A stretch of DNA of 64,000 bases from Bacillota bacterium (GCA_023443045.1 JAEZWK010000022.1:1-64000); one strand, 5' to 3'; counted from the stretch's first letter, positions 38,763 through 48,793 are shown. Made by a program: numbers and translations. Notes: generated by a model from the sequence alone, not told the origin.

Positions 38763-40364
38763 TTAGTAAAAATTCATATTGATAATATGAGCGTTATCAT
38801 TTATTTCTTTTAGCATTTCACATATTCTTTTTGAAGATGTAGCTATTATTATTTGATGATTCTGCATATCATTTAATATTTTTAATATATTCTCTATTCT
38901 TTCATCATCCATATATATAAAAGGATCATCTAATACTAAGAATCTATTATCTTCCTTTGATTTATAAAAAGTTAATTTTTCACAAAAGCTTATTACTTCT
39001 GATGTACCTTTCGAAAACTGCTGATTATTAAGTATTTTATCTCTTATTATAACTTTAGTAAAATCTTTAGCAATTTGTAAATCATTTTTATCAGTTATTT
39101 TTTGGTAAAGCGACCTTATTTCCGATATAATTTTTTCTGTATACATTTCAGTTTTTCGCTCAAAAAGTTTTTCTAATACTAGAATCGAATTTTCTACAAT
39201 TTGTTTTTCTTTTATTATTTCATCCAATTTATCTTCATAAATTTTTTGTTCTATTCCTAGTTTATAGTAATTATCTAAAAACTCTTTATTTTTAGATAAT
39301 TTTCCTTCCAAATAAGAAATAGAGCGATAATTTTCTAATATTTGATCATTTACTTTTTTGTATTCATTATCTAATTTTTTTCTATATTCTAAAATCTTTT
39401 GTTCTTCATCAAATATTTCAATAGATTTTCGTTTTTTTCGCAATAAAAATAGCAAAAGTATTAATAATAACAAAATTATTGCACAATTTAAGTATATAGG
39501 TAAACTTATTAGAGAATAAATTTCTAAGTAATCTAGTATTGTAGTAAAAGATAATATCATTAGCAAAACCAGTATTATACTTTTGATTATTGTAATTTTA
39601 TTTATTTTTTTATCATTAATTTGATTCTCTTCTATAAATGTTGAATTTAAAATTTTTTCGTTCGTAATCCTTATTTCTTTATCAATATTAGCTTTGCCTT
39701 CTAATAAATTTTTTAATTCTTCTTTTTTATTCTTATAATCACTTTCATCTTTTTTGTTTTTATTTATTTCTTCTTGCAAATTTAGCATTTCTTTTCTGTT
39801 AGTTTCTACTTTTTTTGACATTAGTGATAATTGTTTTGTGGGTGATTTATAAGTGCCTATATTTTTATTTTCATCCAATAATTTATTATATGCTTTATAA
39901 ATCATATCAGAGCTTGCAGTATTTTTTAGTTCAAAATACTTTTCGTTATCTTCCTCACAAAATAGTAAATAATTTTTAAATTCAATCAAATCCATTCCAA
40001 GTATAGAATATCCAGGAATCAAAATATCTTTTACAGACTTTATTTCTTTATTTATATTTTTTCCATCTTTAATAACATTACACAAATTATCAGATACAGA
40101 TCTTTCGATTATATATATTTCACCATTATTTTCTAGTTCTAAAATTGTAAAGTCATGTGTATCTACATAAATATCTTTTTCAGGTGTAAATGTTCTCATC
40201 TTAGTTGTTTTTATAAAACCATATAAATTAGCTATAATAGCTTGTATCAATGTTGTTTTTCCAGTTTCATTTTTCCCAAAGATGACATTAATTCCGTCAT
40301 TAAAAATAAACTTTTTTTCAGTTATAGATGCAAATTTCTTTATATAAATACTTCTTATTTTCAT
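38763..40364 (-). CDS. SbcC/YhaN-like SMC-type ATPase, short, with membrane hairpin
   Basis: 533 aa. Walker A FGKNETGKTTLIQA is at residues 31-44. A lysine-rich coiled coil (about 180-235) leads to two hydrophobic segments (about 250-310, ending in LLLLILLLFLLRKKRKS), then a second coiled coil and the C-terminal signature plus Walker B (FLVLDDPFIYMDDERI). This is the YhaN plan (ATPase halves joined by coiled coil with a membrane insert) but about half the length of B. subtilis YhaN. It lies one base after the SbcD-like nuclease, its probable partner. Confidence 0.82.
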   Translation of the reverse strand: MKIRSIYIKKFASITEKKFIFNDGINVIFGKNETGKTTLIQAIIANLYGFIKTTKMRTFTPEKDIYVDTHDFTILELENNGEIYIIERSVSDNLCNVIKDGKNINKEIKSVKDILIPGYSILGMDLIEFKNYLLFCEEDNEKYFELKNTASSDMIYKAYNKLLDENKNIGTYKSPTKQLSLMSKKVETNRKEMLNLQEEINKNKKDESDYKNKKEELKNLLEGKANIDKEIRITNEKILNSTFIEENQINDKKINKITIIKSIILVLLMILSFTTILDYLEIYSLISLPIYLNCAIILLLLILLLFLLRKKRKSIEIFDEEQKILEYRKKLDNEYKKVNDQILENYRSISYLEGKLSKNKEFLDNYYKLGIEQKIYEDKLDEIIKEKQIVENSILVLEKLFERKTEMYTEKIISEIRSLYQKITDKNDLQIAKDFTKVIIRDKILNNQQFSKGTSEVISFCEKLTFYKSKEDNRFLVLDDPFIYMDDERIENILKILNDMQNHQIIIATSSKRICEMLKEINDNAHIINMNFY

Positions 40365-40365
40365 A

Positions 40366-41415
40366 TTAACCTTCTAAAATTCTAGAAATTATTTTTTTGT
40401 ATATATCTTCTGTAAGATTTTCATCGATTTTATTATCTTTTACAAGTTCCAAAATAACCTCTTTTATTTCATTTTTACTATAATCATCAATAATCAATTC
40501 CGGTCTGGTATTATCAATTATTTTGATTCTTTTAAATAAATCTTTTAATGAATATTCAATATCTTCTTTTCTAATTCCTGTAGTTATTCCATCTATTACC
40601 AATGTTAGTGAATTAAACAATTTATGATTAATATTATTAGATAATTTAGCTATTAGCTCTTCTAAACTAGTATCATTAAAATCTACATTTATTCTATGAT
40701 TAAAACTAGATGCAAAATTTACATTTTTTACATCTATTTTTTTATCATAAACTTCAATAAATAATCCTCCGTGATTGCCTAACTCATCAATGGTAACAGG
40801 TTCCATACTTCCAGAATAAAATGCATTATCTAAAATTTTTTCTCTTTTATGAACGTGCCCAAGAGCAATATAATCAAAATGAGTATATATTTTTTCTAAA
40901 TCTATTGGCATATATGCTTCACCAGTTTTTACTTCAGAATGAGCCAATAAAATATTTATAAAACCTGAATCTATATCATTCGCATCAATTTCTGTACGTC
41001 CATAATAATCATTTACCCAGCTTTTAGCATAAACGCATATATTTTTTTCTTCTATTATTATTTTCTCTAAATTATCAGTAGTAACAAATGAAATGTTTTT
41101 AGGAATCTCAGCCTTTTCAAAAACGTCTTTTATAGCATTAAAATAATCGTGATTACCAAAGATATGAATTATTTTTGCCTTTGCACTACCTAAAATTTCT
41201 AAATATCTTTTAAAATAAAATAAGGATAGATTTTTTGCTTCTAACATATCACCTGCTATAAGAATTAAATCTATCCCATTGCTGTTAGAAAACTTTATTG
41301 CCCTTCTTAGTACCTCCCACTGAATAGACATTTTTGTATTTATATCCATATTTATATCGACATTAAAATCATTTAACAAATGTAAATCAGCTATGTGCAA
41401 AATTTTTATACTCAT
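40366..41415 (-). CDS. SbcD/Mre11-like DNA exonuclease (YhaO type)
   Basis: 349 aa. Phosphoesterase motifs ILHIADLHLL, LILIAGDMLEAKN, HIFGNHDYF, LAHSEVKTGE and ALGHVHKREK are intact, so nuclease activity is likely. It pairs with the ATPase downstream as an SbcCD/YhaON-type complex. It overlaps the PfkB-like ORF by four bases. Confidence 0.88.
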   Translation of the reverse strand: MSIKILHIADLHLLNDFNVDINMDINTKMSIQWEVLRRAIKFSNSNGIDLILIAGDMLEAKNLSLFYFKRYLEILGSAKAKIIHIFGNHDYFNAIKDVFEKAEIPKNISFVTTDNLEKIIIEEKNICVYAKSWVNDYYGRTEIDANDIDSGFINILLAHSEVKTGEAYMPIDLEKIYTHFDYIALGHVHKREKILDNAFYSGSMEPVTIDELGNHGGLFIEVYDKKIDVKNVNFASSFNHRINVDFNDTSLEELIAKLSNNINHKLFNSLTLVIDGITTGIRKEDIEYSLKDLFKRIKIIDNTRPELIIDDYSKNEIKEVILELVKDNKIDENLTEDIYKKIISRILEG

Positions 41416-42260
41416 TTATGAAAAACCCCAATACTTTCATTTTTTGAGTTTTCAACAATTTCTCCTACTTGCTTACCATATATATTATTGTTAATTACAT
41501 AAGAAATTACATTATTAAACTCATTTATATTTAAATTCCTCTTTACAGAGAGCACAATAGCAAAAATCAATCTATCAATTATATTTGTATTTTTCTTTTT
41601 TAATATATAAAAATTATTATTATAGAAGATATAAATTTCATCTTTTAATTCAACAAATAATTTTGTTTCGGTTCCTTCTATCAAACTAAAACAAAACATC
41701 ACAAATTCTGATTTTGTCTTTATTAAGAAGGGTGCTTTCCTATCTACTTCTGACTTATTTGTAATAATATAATCCAGCCCAAGTTTTGTATAATCTATAG
41801 AGTTATTACCAAATAAAATTATAGATTTGTTATATTTTTTTGTTCTATCAATAAAAAAATTTGTTAGATCCACAAAATCAGGATTATGAGATAAAACAAA
41901 AATATCTTGTGAATACATTTTTGCTATAAAATTATTTTTTATATTGTCTATATCATTTAATTGCAATTTTACATTTTGTGCAAATCCATATTCTATTTTA
42001 TTGTTTTTTTCTATAGAACTTTCCAAAGGGGTAGAATAATTGATTTTAGTTAAATATGTTGGTATTTTATTTAGCATTAAAACATTTTCTAATATTTCTC
42101 CAGTACTACCACCTTTAATAGAAAAAAGTAAAAAATCTAAATTAGAATTTCTTAAATAGTATACCAAATTTTTAGAAGTTAAAACTGTTCTAAATTCCTT
42201 AAAAAAACCTTCTTCATAACTAGATCTAATCTTTGCATTCATATCTATAATAAAAGCCAT
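41412..42260 (-). CDS. PfkB/ribokinase-fold-like protein, apparently without catalytic GAGD
   Basis: 282 aa, no firm family. Several blocks fit the PfkB sugar-kinase layout: SIKGGSTGEILENVLMLNKI resembles the GGxxGxxIxxxLxxxGI substrate region, IILFGNNSIDYTKLGLDYII followed by TNKSEVDRK resembles the PNxxE region, and NIIDRLIFAIVLSVKRNLNI resembles NTxGAGDxFxAGFxxGLxxG with the glycines lost but Asp kept. If right, this is a degenerate kinase. It leads the YhaO/YhaN-like operon with GGAGG before the ATG. Confidence 0.42.
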   Translation of the reverse strand: MAFIIDMNAKIRSSYEEGFFKEFRTVLTSKNLVYYLRNSNLDFLLFSIKGGSTGEILENVLMLNKIPTYLTKINYSTPLESSIEKNNKIEYGFAQNVKLQLNDIDNIKNNFIAKMYSQDIFVLSHNPDFVDLTNFFIDRTKKYNKSIILFGNNSIDYTKLGLDYIITNKSEVDRKAPFLIKTKSEFVMFCFSLIEGTETKLFVELKDEIYIFYNNNFYILKKKNTNIIDRLIFAIVLSVKRNLNINEFNNVISYVINNNIYGKQVGEIVENSKNESIGVFHK

Positions 42261-42277
42261 ATACTACCTCCAATTAT

Positions 42278-42286
42278 ATTATAACA
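42278..42286 (-). promoter_or_regulatory. Extended -10 promoter of the PfkB-like/yhaO/yhaN operon
   Basis: Minus strand TGTTATAAT (TATAAT at 42278-42283), about 18 bases before the start codon. No good -35 is visible. Confidence 0.45.
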
Positions 42287-42322
42287 GAAAATAATAATAT
42301 TTACTTATTTTATACAGAAATC

Positions 42323-42351
42323 TTTAATAAAAATACAATATGTAGTATAAT
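42323..42351 (+). promoter_or_regulatory. Probable promoter of the amidohydrolase-like gene and sdaAB-sdaAA
   Basis: TTTAAT (42323-42328), 17-base spacer, TATAAT (42346-42351). The -35 is weak. Confidence 0.5.
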
Positions 42352-42367
42352 AGATAAGGTGATGTTT

Positions 42368-44173
42368 TTGAAGAAAATATTTATATATATAATTTTATTT
42401 TTATTTTTACTTTCTATAAAAAATATTAAAGCAGAGGCTGAAAGCTTTGATATCGTAATTAAAAACGGTGATATTTATGATCCTGTAAGCGGAATACTAT
42501 TAAATGGATATTCCATAGGAATTAATGGGAATAAAATCGAAACAATAACTAAAGCAAACATTATTTCCGATAGAACAATAGATGCTACCGGAAGATTGGT
42601 AACACCTGGTTTTATAGATTCATTTCAAAGAGAATACGGATTAGAATATGATAAAATGAGAATATATGACGGTGTCACTTCTTCTATATATTTTACAGAT
42701 TCTGATGCCAAAAATTATACTCTATTACATAGTGATAATGTAAATTTTATTAACAGAGGAAATCTTTTTAATATATCGAATTTATTTATAGAAGATATAA
42801 ATAAATCATCCTTTAAATCAGAAATAAATAAAATTAACGAATCTATCCAGAAGAATATTTTTATAGGTTATTTTATAGAACCTAAAGATGATACCAATTT
42901 GAACTTCGTAAAATTTCTAGAACCAAGTTATACAATTTATATAAGCGGAAAAAATTTAGCCGGTAATATAAGCCAATACTTAAATAATTTATTAGAAAAT
43001 TTGACCAAAAATCAAAAAGTTCATCTCATTAGTTTGAATTATCATTTTGATGAAATATCAAAACTACTAGAACTTTCTAAAAAATATGATAATTTATCTT
43101 TTGGAGGTTATACTTTTGGTTATTTAAATATAAAACCTTCTGCTGAAAGTGATGATAGATTTAAGAAAATACAAGGATCATATACTCTTGATACAGATAA
43201 TAATATAGTGTTTTCTATGGATTCGTTAAAGAGAAAAGATGAAAAGGTTTACCCTGTTTTTAATTTAATAAAAGACGAAATGATGAACCAGCTATTGATC
43301 TCAGAAAATTTTCTAACAGAATCATTCACACATTATCCTGCAAGTAGAGTTTTTACACAAGGAGCCAATGCATTTCTAGGAAAAATTTATCAATCAATTC
43401 CCCTAGAAAACTTATTTAAAACTATCAATTCACAAACATCTAAACCTAGAGAATTATTTTTAAATAACAATTGTTCTATTAGATACAAAGGAACAATCTC
43501 TGTAGGAGCTGATGCTGATTTACTAATATTTGCTCCACAGTTAATAACAAAATATAGTAATATGATTGAATCAATACATTTTTCTGAAGGTCTAGACACA
43601 GTTATTCGAGACGGTATTGTTATTTTTAAAAATGGACAAATAACCCCTGAAACACCAAAAGCAAAGTTGTTAAATACAACTAATGATACTTATTCAGATG
43701 AAGAAGAATATACTATTAGTGTAAAAAAACGTGGTAAAATAACTATACAACCTATAAATTATAAAGGAAAAACCTTTTTACCTATTAATGATATAGTTAA
43801 ACTTACTGGAAAATCATTTAATATAGAAAACTCATCTATATATATAGGAAATGTAATTAGATCCGATATAGGTATGAAATCATTTTCTGTAGCTTCTGAG
43901 AAGAAATCACTTAATAATGGCATAATTTTATTAGATGGAAAATTGTGTATAATGATTGATGACATAGCTAATATATTTAATGATTTTTATGATTTCGAAT
44001 TATCTAGTAATAAGATTAGTATGAAACCTCTAGATAGAGCTGATTTACTAGACAATGATAAGAATGATAAGTCTAATATAAATATTAAACTATCTAATTA
44101 TCATATTTTATTATCATATGCAATAAGTTTATTATTAATTTTTGCATTTATAGTAACGATTAAAAAGAAATAA
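42368..44173 (+). CDS. Exported, membrane-anchored amidohydrolase-like protein lacking the HxH metal site
   Basis: About 601 aa. Signal peptide KKIFIYIILFLFLLS ending near IKAEA, then an amidohydrolase-type N-terminus (VIKNGDIYDPVSG; RTIDATGRLVTPGFID). The family's HxH after PGFID is replaced by SFQREYG. The C-terminal amidohydrolase strand is present (GTISVGADADLLIFAP). Residues about 450-555 resemble a copper-amine-oxidase-N-like repeat domain (YKGKTFLPINDIVKLTGKSF). A final membrane helix precedes KKK. I place the start at TTG 42368 because AAGGTG is six bases upstream; GTG 42359 and ATG 42362 overlap that site. It is probably a surface protein without hydrolase activity. sdaAB follows after nine bases. 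Confidence 0.7.
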   Translation: MKKIFIYIILFLFLLSIKNIKAEAESFDIVIKNGDIYDPVSGILLNGYSIGINGNKIETITKANIISDRTIDATGRLVTPGFIDSFQREYGLEYDKMRIYDGVTSSIYFTDSDAKNYTLLHSDNVNFINRGNLFNISNLFIEDINKSSFKSEINKINESIQKNIFIGYFIEPKDDTNLNFVKFLEPSYTIYISGKNLAGNISQYLNNLLENLTKNQKVHLISLNYHFDEISKLLELSKKYDNLSFGGYTFGYLNIKPSAESDDRFKKIQGSYTLDTDNNIVFSMDSLKRKDEKVYPVFNLIKDEMMNQLLISENFLTESFTHYPASRVFTQGANAFLGKIYQSIPLENLFKTINSQTSKPRELFLNNNCSIRYKGTISVGADADLLIFAPQLITKYSNMIESIHFSEGLDTVIRDGIVIFKNGQITPETPKAKLLNTTNDTYSDEEEYTISVKKRGKITIQPINYKGKTFLPINDIVKLTGKSFNIENSSIYIGNVIRSDIGMKSFSVASEKKSLNNGIILLDGKLCIMIDDIANIFNDFYDFELSSNKISMKPLDRADLLDNDKNDKSNINIKLSNYHILLSYAISLLLIFAFIVTIKKK

Positions 44174-44182
44174 GAGGATGAT

Positions 44183-44854
44183 ATGAAAGATTATAATTTA
44201 TTTGATATTTTAGGCCCAATAATGATAGGACCATCAAGCTCTCATACAGCAGGAGCTTGTAGACTAGGTAAAATTGCCGCTGATATAGCAGGTGAAGGAT
44301 TTTATTCAGTAGATTTTCTTTTACATGGCTCTTTTGCGCAAACACATGTCGGACACGGAACTGATAAAGCATTATTAGCTGGAGTCATGGGAGCTATGCC
44401 AAGTGACGAAAGTATAAGAAATTCGTTTCATATAGCTACAGAAAAAGGATTGGAATATAAATTTATTGAAACTGATTTAGGATATGTGCATCCTAATACA
44501 GTTAGAATGATTTTTCATTATGCTGATAAACCAGATTTTGAAATTCAAGGTTCGTCTATTGGTGGTGGAAATATAATTATTACCGAAATAAATGGAACAG
44601 AATTAGAATATAATGGAGAAAGACCAACTATAATTTGTAAATATGTAGATGTAAAAGGAATAATATCTAGAGTGACTAGTTTGTTTGCTATTATGGGATT
44701 AAGTATAGCAAATATGAATGTAGTTAGGAACGGAAAAAACGCAACATTTCTTTGTGAATTTGATGGAGATCTAGATCCTGCTATAGTTGATGATTTAAAT
44801 AGACTATACGATTTTACATTTATTAAGTGTATTATTCCAAAAAAGGAGAAATAA
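44183..44854 (+). CDS. sdaAB: L-serine dehydratase, iron-sulfur type, beta subunit
   Basis: 223 aa. N-terminal FDILGPIMIGPSSSHTAGAC is the SdaAB signature, and a C-terminal ACT domain (IICKYVDVKGIISRVTSLFA) may sense serine. Together with SdaAA it deaminates serine to pyruvate. The gene is one base from sdaAA. Confidence 0.96.
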   Translation: MKDYNLFDILGPIMIGPSSSHTAGACRLGKIAADIAGEGFYSVDFLLHGSFAQTHVGHGTDKALLAGVMGAMPSDESIRNSFHIATEKGLEYKFIETDLGYVHPNTVRMIFHYADKPDFEIQGSSIGGGNIIITEINGTELEYNGERPTIICKYVDVKGIISRVTSLFAIMGLSIANMNVVRNGKNATFLCEFDGDLDPAIVDDLNRLYDFTFIKCIIPKKEK

Positions 44855-44855
44855 T

Positions 44856-45722
44856 ATGTACAACAAAGCAAATGAAGTTTTAGAAATACATAGAACTACA
44901 GGAAAAGAAGTTTGGGAAATTGCAATTGAAAAGGATTTAGAAAACACTTCTTTAACCAAGGAAGAAATTATGGATAGCCTTAAACAAACAATAAATGTTA
45001 TGAGAGAAAGTGCATACAAGGGTTTAGATGAAGCAATTATGAGCCTTTCTGGTTTAACAGGTGGTAACGGAAAAAGAATGAATTCATTTAAAGATAGTTC
45101 TCTTTCAGGTCCTGTGATTACTCGAGCAATGGCTATGGCTTTAAGCGTTTCAGAAGTTAATGCGTCTATGGGCAGAATAGTTGCAGCACCTACAGCTGGC
45201 GCAAGTGGAATTTTACCGGCCGTACTTTTTACTCTCCAGGAACAGTATAATTACTCAGATGAGGATTTAATAAAGGGCCTTATCACTGCAGGAGTTATAG
45301 GAGAAATAATCGCACAAAATGCTAGTATATCTGGTGCTGAAGGAGGCTGTCAAGCAGAGTGTGGTTCTGCTTCTGCAATGGGAGCAGCTGCTATTTGTTA
45401 CTTAAGAGGATATGATTTAGAAACATCTTTTGCAGCAAGCGCATTTGCTATTAAAAATATATTGGGTTTGGTATGTGATCCAGTTTGTGGATTAGTAGAA
45501 TATCCTTGTAATTTAAGAAATGCAAGTGGAGTTGTGAATGCAATAATTTCTGCTGATTTAGCAATGGCAGGCGTACCTTGTTTAATTCCATTAGACGAAA
45601 CTATTGACTCTATGAAAAAAGTTGGAAACTCTCTACCTGAATCACTAAGAGAAACAGCTTTAGGTGGAATCGCAGCAACACCTACAGCTAAAATTATTGA
45701 AAATAGAGTAATAAAAAAATAA
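44856..45722 (+). CDS. sdaAA: L-serine dehydratase, iron-sulfur type, alpha subunit
   Basis: 288 aa. The catalytic block (VAAPTAGASGILPAVLF) and the cysteines that bind the 4Fe-4S cluster (GGCQAECGSAS; LVCDPVCGLVEYPC) are intact. Length is normal. Feeding pyruvate to PPDK-linked metabolism is plausible in an amino-acid fermenter. Confidence 0.96.
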   Translation: MYNKANEVLEIHRTTGKEVWEIAIEKDLENTSLTKEEIMDSLKQTINVMRESAYKGLDEAIMSLSGLTGGNGKRMNSFKDSSLSGPVITRAMAMALSVSEVNASMGRIVAAPTAGASGILPAVLFTLQEQYNYSDEDLIKGLITAGVIGEIIAQNASISGAEGGCQAECGSASAMGAAAICYLRGYDLETSFAASAFAIKNILGLVCDPVCGLVEYPCNLRNASGVVNAIISADLAMAGVPCLIPLDETIDSMKKVGNSLPESLRETALGGIAATPTAKIIENRVIKK

Positions 45723-45743
45723 GCCTTTTTGAGGCTTATTTTT
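45716..45743. terminator. Bidirectional terminator between sdaAA and the MATE gene
   Basis: AAAATAAGCC (45716-45725), loop TTTTTGA, GGCTTATTTT (45733-45742). A/T runs on both sides let it serve both convergent operons; it contains both stop codons. Confidence 0.8.
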
Positions 45744-47118
45744 ATGCTATCTTAACGTCTAGCCATTTATCAGTTCTATATCGATAGTGAATCAACAAAA
45801 ATCTGGTAGTTTGATCAAGGACAAGTCCCATCCATGCACCATATAATCCAAGATGAAGAATGTGAACCCCCAAATATGAAAAGGCTACTCTAACAAAAAG
45901 AATTCCAATAAAAGTAGAAATCAGTGGGAAAACGGTATCTCCTGCTCCTCTAAGTCCACCTGCTGTTAATAATTGGACAGTTTGGAACGGTTGTATAGCT
46001 GCAACAATTTTTAATAAATTTCCTCCTAATACATATACTTCTTCAGCACTATTATATAAATATGTAATTTTTTTTCCATATATAAAGAAGATGATACCTA
46101 CAAAAATACTTATCACAACTCCAATTTTTTGAGCTTCTTTTAAAAATGCTATTGCAAGTTTTTTGTCTTTTAGTCCCAATGAATATCCTACTAATGCAGA
46201 ACTTGCAATTCCTAAAGCCTGACCTGTAGTAAAACTCAAACTCAAAATATTAATACAAATCTGATGAGTAGCATATGCAACTGTGCCTAGACTAGTTACT
46301 ATTCTTACAAATAAGAACATACCTCCTCTTAGAGCTAATTGTTCTAAACTTGCAGGAACTCCAATATTCACCAAATTTTTCATTGTTATAGTACTAAATT
46401 TAAATTTTTCAAACCAATTTATCTTAAGTTTTTTCTCGAATTTAACAATATAAAACGTTGTCATTATTGCAGCTAAAAACTGACTAAATACCGTAGATAT
46501 ACCTGCACCTAAAACACCTAATTCCGGAAAAGAAAATTTACCATAAATCAAACAATAGTTACCTATAACATTTATAAGATTTGCTGTAATATTTATAATC
46601 ATAGGAGGTTTTGTATCTTGTACGCCCCTAAGACTTGCAAACATGGCAAAATTATAACTCTGAATTATGAAGCCCGCAACTATTACTTTAAAATATGATT
46701 TGCCTACTTCTAAAACTTCTGGCGTAGAGCCTATAAATTTCATTACAGGAACGGTATATATCTGAGCTAAAATAACAACAGGTATTGCCACAAAAAAAAC
46801 TGACATCAAAATTACGTGCTTAACTACATTACCCATTCTATCCTTTTGATTCGCACCCAAATATCTAGATATCATTGTAGTACCGCCAATACAAAGAGCC
46901 TGTACAAATGATAGACCTAAAAATACCATTTGGTTAGTTATTCCTACAGATGCTATAGATGCAGTGGCTATTACATGGTCATCAATTTGACCGAGCATCA
47001 TCATATCGATCATTCCGAATAAAGTGCCTACAATTAGTTCTAAAAAAACAGGCCACGACATTTGAAGAATTCTTTTTCTTATATATAAATTATTATGTCC
47101 TTCTACTTCCTTATTCAT
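45742..47118 (-). CDS. MATE-family multidrug/cation exporter
   Basis: 458 aa with about 12 hydrophobic segments in two similar halves. MSWPVFLELIVGTLFGMIDM and the helix FLGLSFVQALCIGGTTMISR fit the MATE/NorM family, which couples Na+ or H+ import to drug export. Substrate unknown. It overlaps the phosphoglucomutase gene by eight bases. Confidence 0.92.
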   Translation of the reverse strand: MNKEVEGHNNLYIRKRILQMSWPVFLELIVGTLFGMIDMMMLGQIDDHVIATASIASVGITNQMVFLGLSFVQALCIGGTTMISRYLGANQKDRMGNVVKHVILMSVFFVAIPVVILAQIYTVPVMKFIGSTPEVLEVGKSYFKVIVAGFIIQSYNFAMFASLRGVQDTKPPMIINITANLINVIGNYCLIYGKFSFPELGVLGAGISTVFSQFLAAIMTTFYIVKFEKKLKINWFEKFKFSTITMKNLVNIGVPASLEQLALRGGMFLFVRIVTSLGTVAYATHQICINILSLSFTTGQALGIASSALVGYSLGLKDKKLAIAFLKEAQKIGVVISIFVGIIFFIYGKKITYLYNSAEEVYVLGGNLLKIVAAIQPFQTVQLLTAGGLRGAGDTVFPLISTFIGILFVRVAFSYLGVHILHLGLYGAWMGLVLDQTTRFLLIHYRYRTDKWLDVKIA

Positions 47119-48754
47119 TTATTTTATCTATCCTTTCAGTTATCCATTGAGTTACTTTATTTATATTTTCTATTGCGAAATCTTTATTATTATTGTGTGA
47201 ATGAATATATATTTTAAGTTTAGGTTCAGTTCCAGAAGGTCTCAATGAAATTTTTGTTTCATCTTCCAAATATAATTGTAAAGCATCTGTTTTCAAACTT
47301 TCATCATCTGTTTTTAAATAATCAATGCATTTAATTAATTTTAATCCATTTATTTCATTTGGGATAAAACTTCTTAATTCGTGCATAAATAACTTCATTT
47401 TATCAACAGGGTTAATACCTTCAAATGGAATAGAAAAATTATTTTCCTCAAAATATCCATATTCATTATATAATGTTGATAATAAATCGGCTATCGTTAC
47501 ATTTTTTGAAGAATAATATTCAACCATATCAGCAAAGAACATACAAGCGCTAATACCATCTTTATCTCTAACTAAATCACCTATTTCATATCCAATAGAT
47601 TCTTCATATCCAAAAATAAACTCATCATCTTTTAAGTTAATGGCAACATTAGATATATTTTTAAATCCAGTCAAAGTTTCTAAAACTTTATATCCATTTT
47701 TTTGAGCAATAGTTTTTCCAAAATCATCTGTTACTATTGTTTTTACGATAACTCCTGGTTTTAAATTTAGATCTTTTCTTCTATCTATGATATATTTTAT
47801 AAAAAGCGCTCCAAGAATATTTCCACCTAATAGCTTAAACTGATTACCATTTTTAATTAGGGCATTCATCCTATCACCGTCTGGATCATTGGCTATAATT
47901 ATGTTATAATTATTTTCTTTCGCGTATTCTACAATATCATCAAAATTATCTATAACTTCTGGATTTGGATATGGAATTGTAGTAAAATCTGGATCAAAAT
48001 CTTTATGTTCTCTATAAACTGTATAACTATACCCTTTTTTATCTAAAATTGCTTTTACTGGTCTTAATGCGCATCCATTAAAAGGTGTATATAATAATTT
48101 ATTTTTAGGCTCAACATTTTTATACAAAGATAGATCAATAACATCATTAATATAATTTGATAGCAAATATTCACCATTTTCAAATAGTAAATTATCGCTT
48201 GTTTTATATTCTAAATCTTTATAATCTAAATTATCCATAAAATTTTTTATTATGTCTGCATCATCTTGTAGAATTTGTGAAGAAGTCTCTTTGAATACCT
48301 TAATTCCATTATAATTTTTTGGATTATGTGATGCTGTAATCATAAAACCTGCATTTGAATTTGTTTTTTTAATTGAATAACTTAATTCTGGAGTATTTAT
48401 AGGTATATCAAAAGCTATAACATTTATTGAGTATTTATTGAACACAGATATTAAAATATTTCTAAACTCTTCACTTCCATATCTGATATCATTCCCAACT
48501 ACCACCTTAGGATTATTATACTTTTGTTTAATCCATAAACTCATTGCTTCTGCCGCTCTAAAGACGGTATACTTATTCATTCTATTGGTTCCTAATCCTA
48601 GAATACCTCTAAGTCCTGCGGTACCAAATTCTAATTCAGAGTCAAAAGCAAGTTTTAACTCATTCAAATTCATAGCTTTTATATTCTCTTTTGTATTTTT
48701 GTCAAATTTATTTGAATTTCTCCAAATATTAATTATATTATTTATATCTCTCAT
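47111..48754 (-). CDS. Phosphoglucomutase/phosphomannomutase
   Basis: 547 aa alpha-D-phosphohexomutase. N-terminal FGTAGLRGILGLGTNRMN, phosphoserine loop MITASHNPKNYNGIK, metal loop DPDGDRMN, sugar loop FGYEESIGYE and phosphate-binding loop LRPSGTEPKLKIY are all present. Length fits the PgcA type. It begins 12 bases downstream of the tRNA-Sec terminator. Confidence 0.94.
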   Translation of the reverse strand: MRDINNIINIWRNSNKFDKNTKENIKAMNLNELKLAFDSELEFGTAGLRGILGLGTNRMNKYTVFRAAEAMSLWIKQKYNNPKVVVGNDIRYGSEEFRNILISVFNKYSINVIAFDIPINTPELSYSIKKTNSNAGFMITASHNPKNYNGIKVFKETSSQILQDDADIIKNFMDNLDYKDLEYKTSDNLLFENGEYLLSNYINDVIDLSLYKNVEPKNKLLYTPFNGCALRPVKAILDKKGYSYTVYREHKDFDPDFTTIPYPNPEVIDNFDDIVEYAKENNYNIIIANDPDGDRMNALIKNGNQFKLLGGNILGALFIKYIIDRRKDLNLKPGVIVKTIVTDDFGKTIAQKNGYKVLETLTGFKNISNVAINLKDDEFIFGYEESIGYEIGDLVRDKDGISACMFFADMVEYYSSKNVTIADLLSTLYNEYGYFEENNFSIPFEGINPVDKMKLFMHELRSFIPNEINGLKLIKCIDYLKTDDESLKTDALQLYLEDETKISLRPSGTEPKLKIYIHSHNNNKDFAIENINKVTQWITERIDKINE

Positions 48755-48765
48755 TAAAATCTCCT

Positions 48766-48793
48766 ATAAAAAAAGTTACTCTAATCGAGCAAC
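48766..48793 (-). terminator. Terminator of tRNA-Sec
   Basis: Minus-strand stem GTTGCTC / GAGTAAC (48787-48793 with 48775-48781, one G-T pair), loop GATTA, then TTTTTTT. It lies 19 bases after the encoded CCA. Confidence 0.8.
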
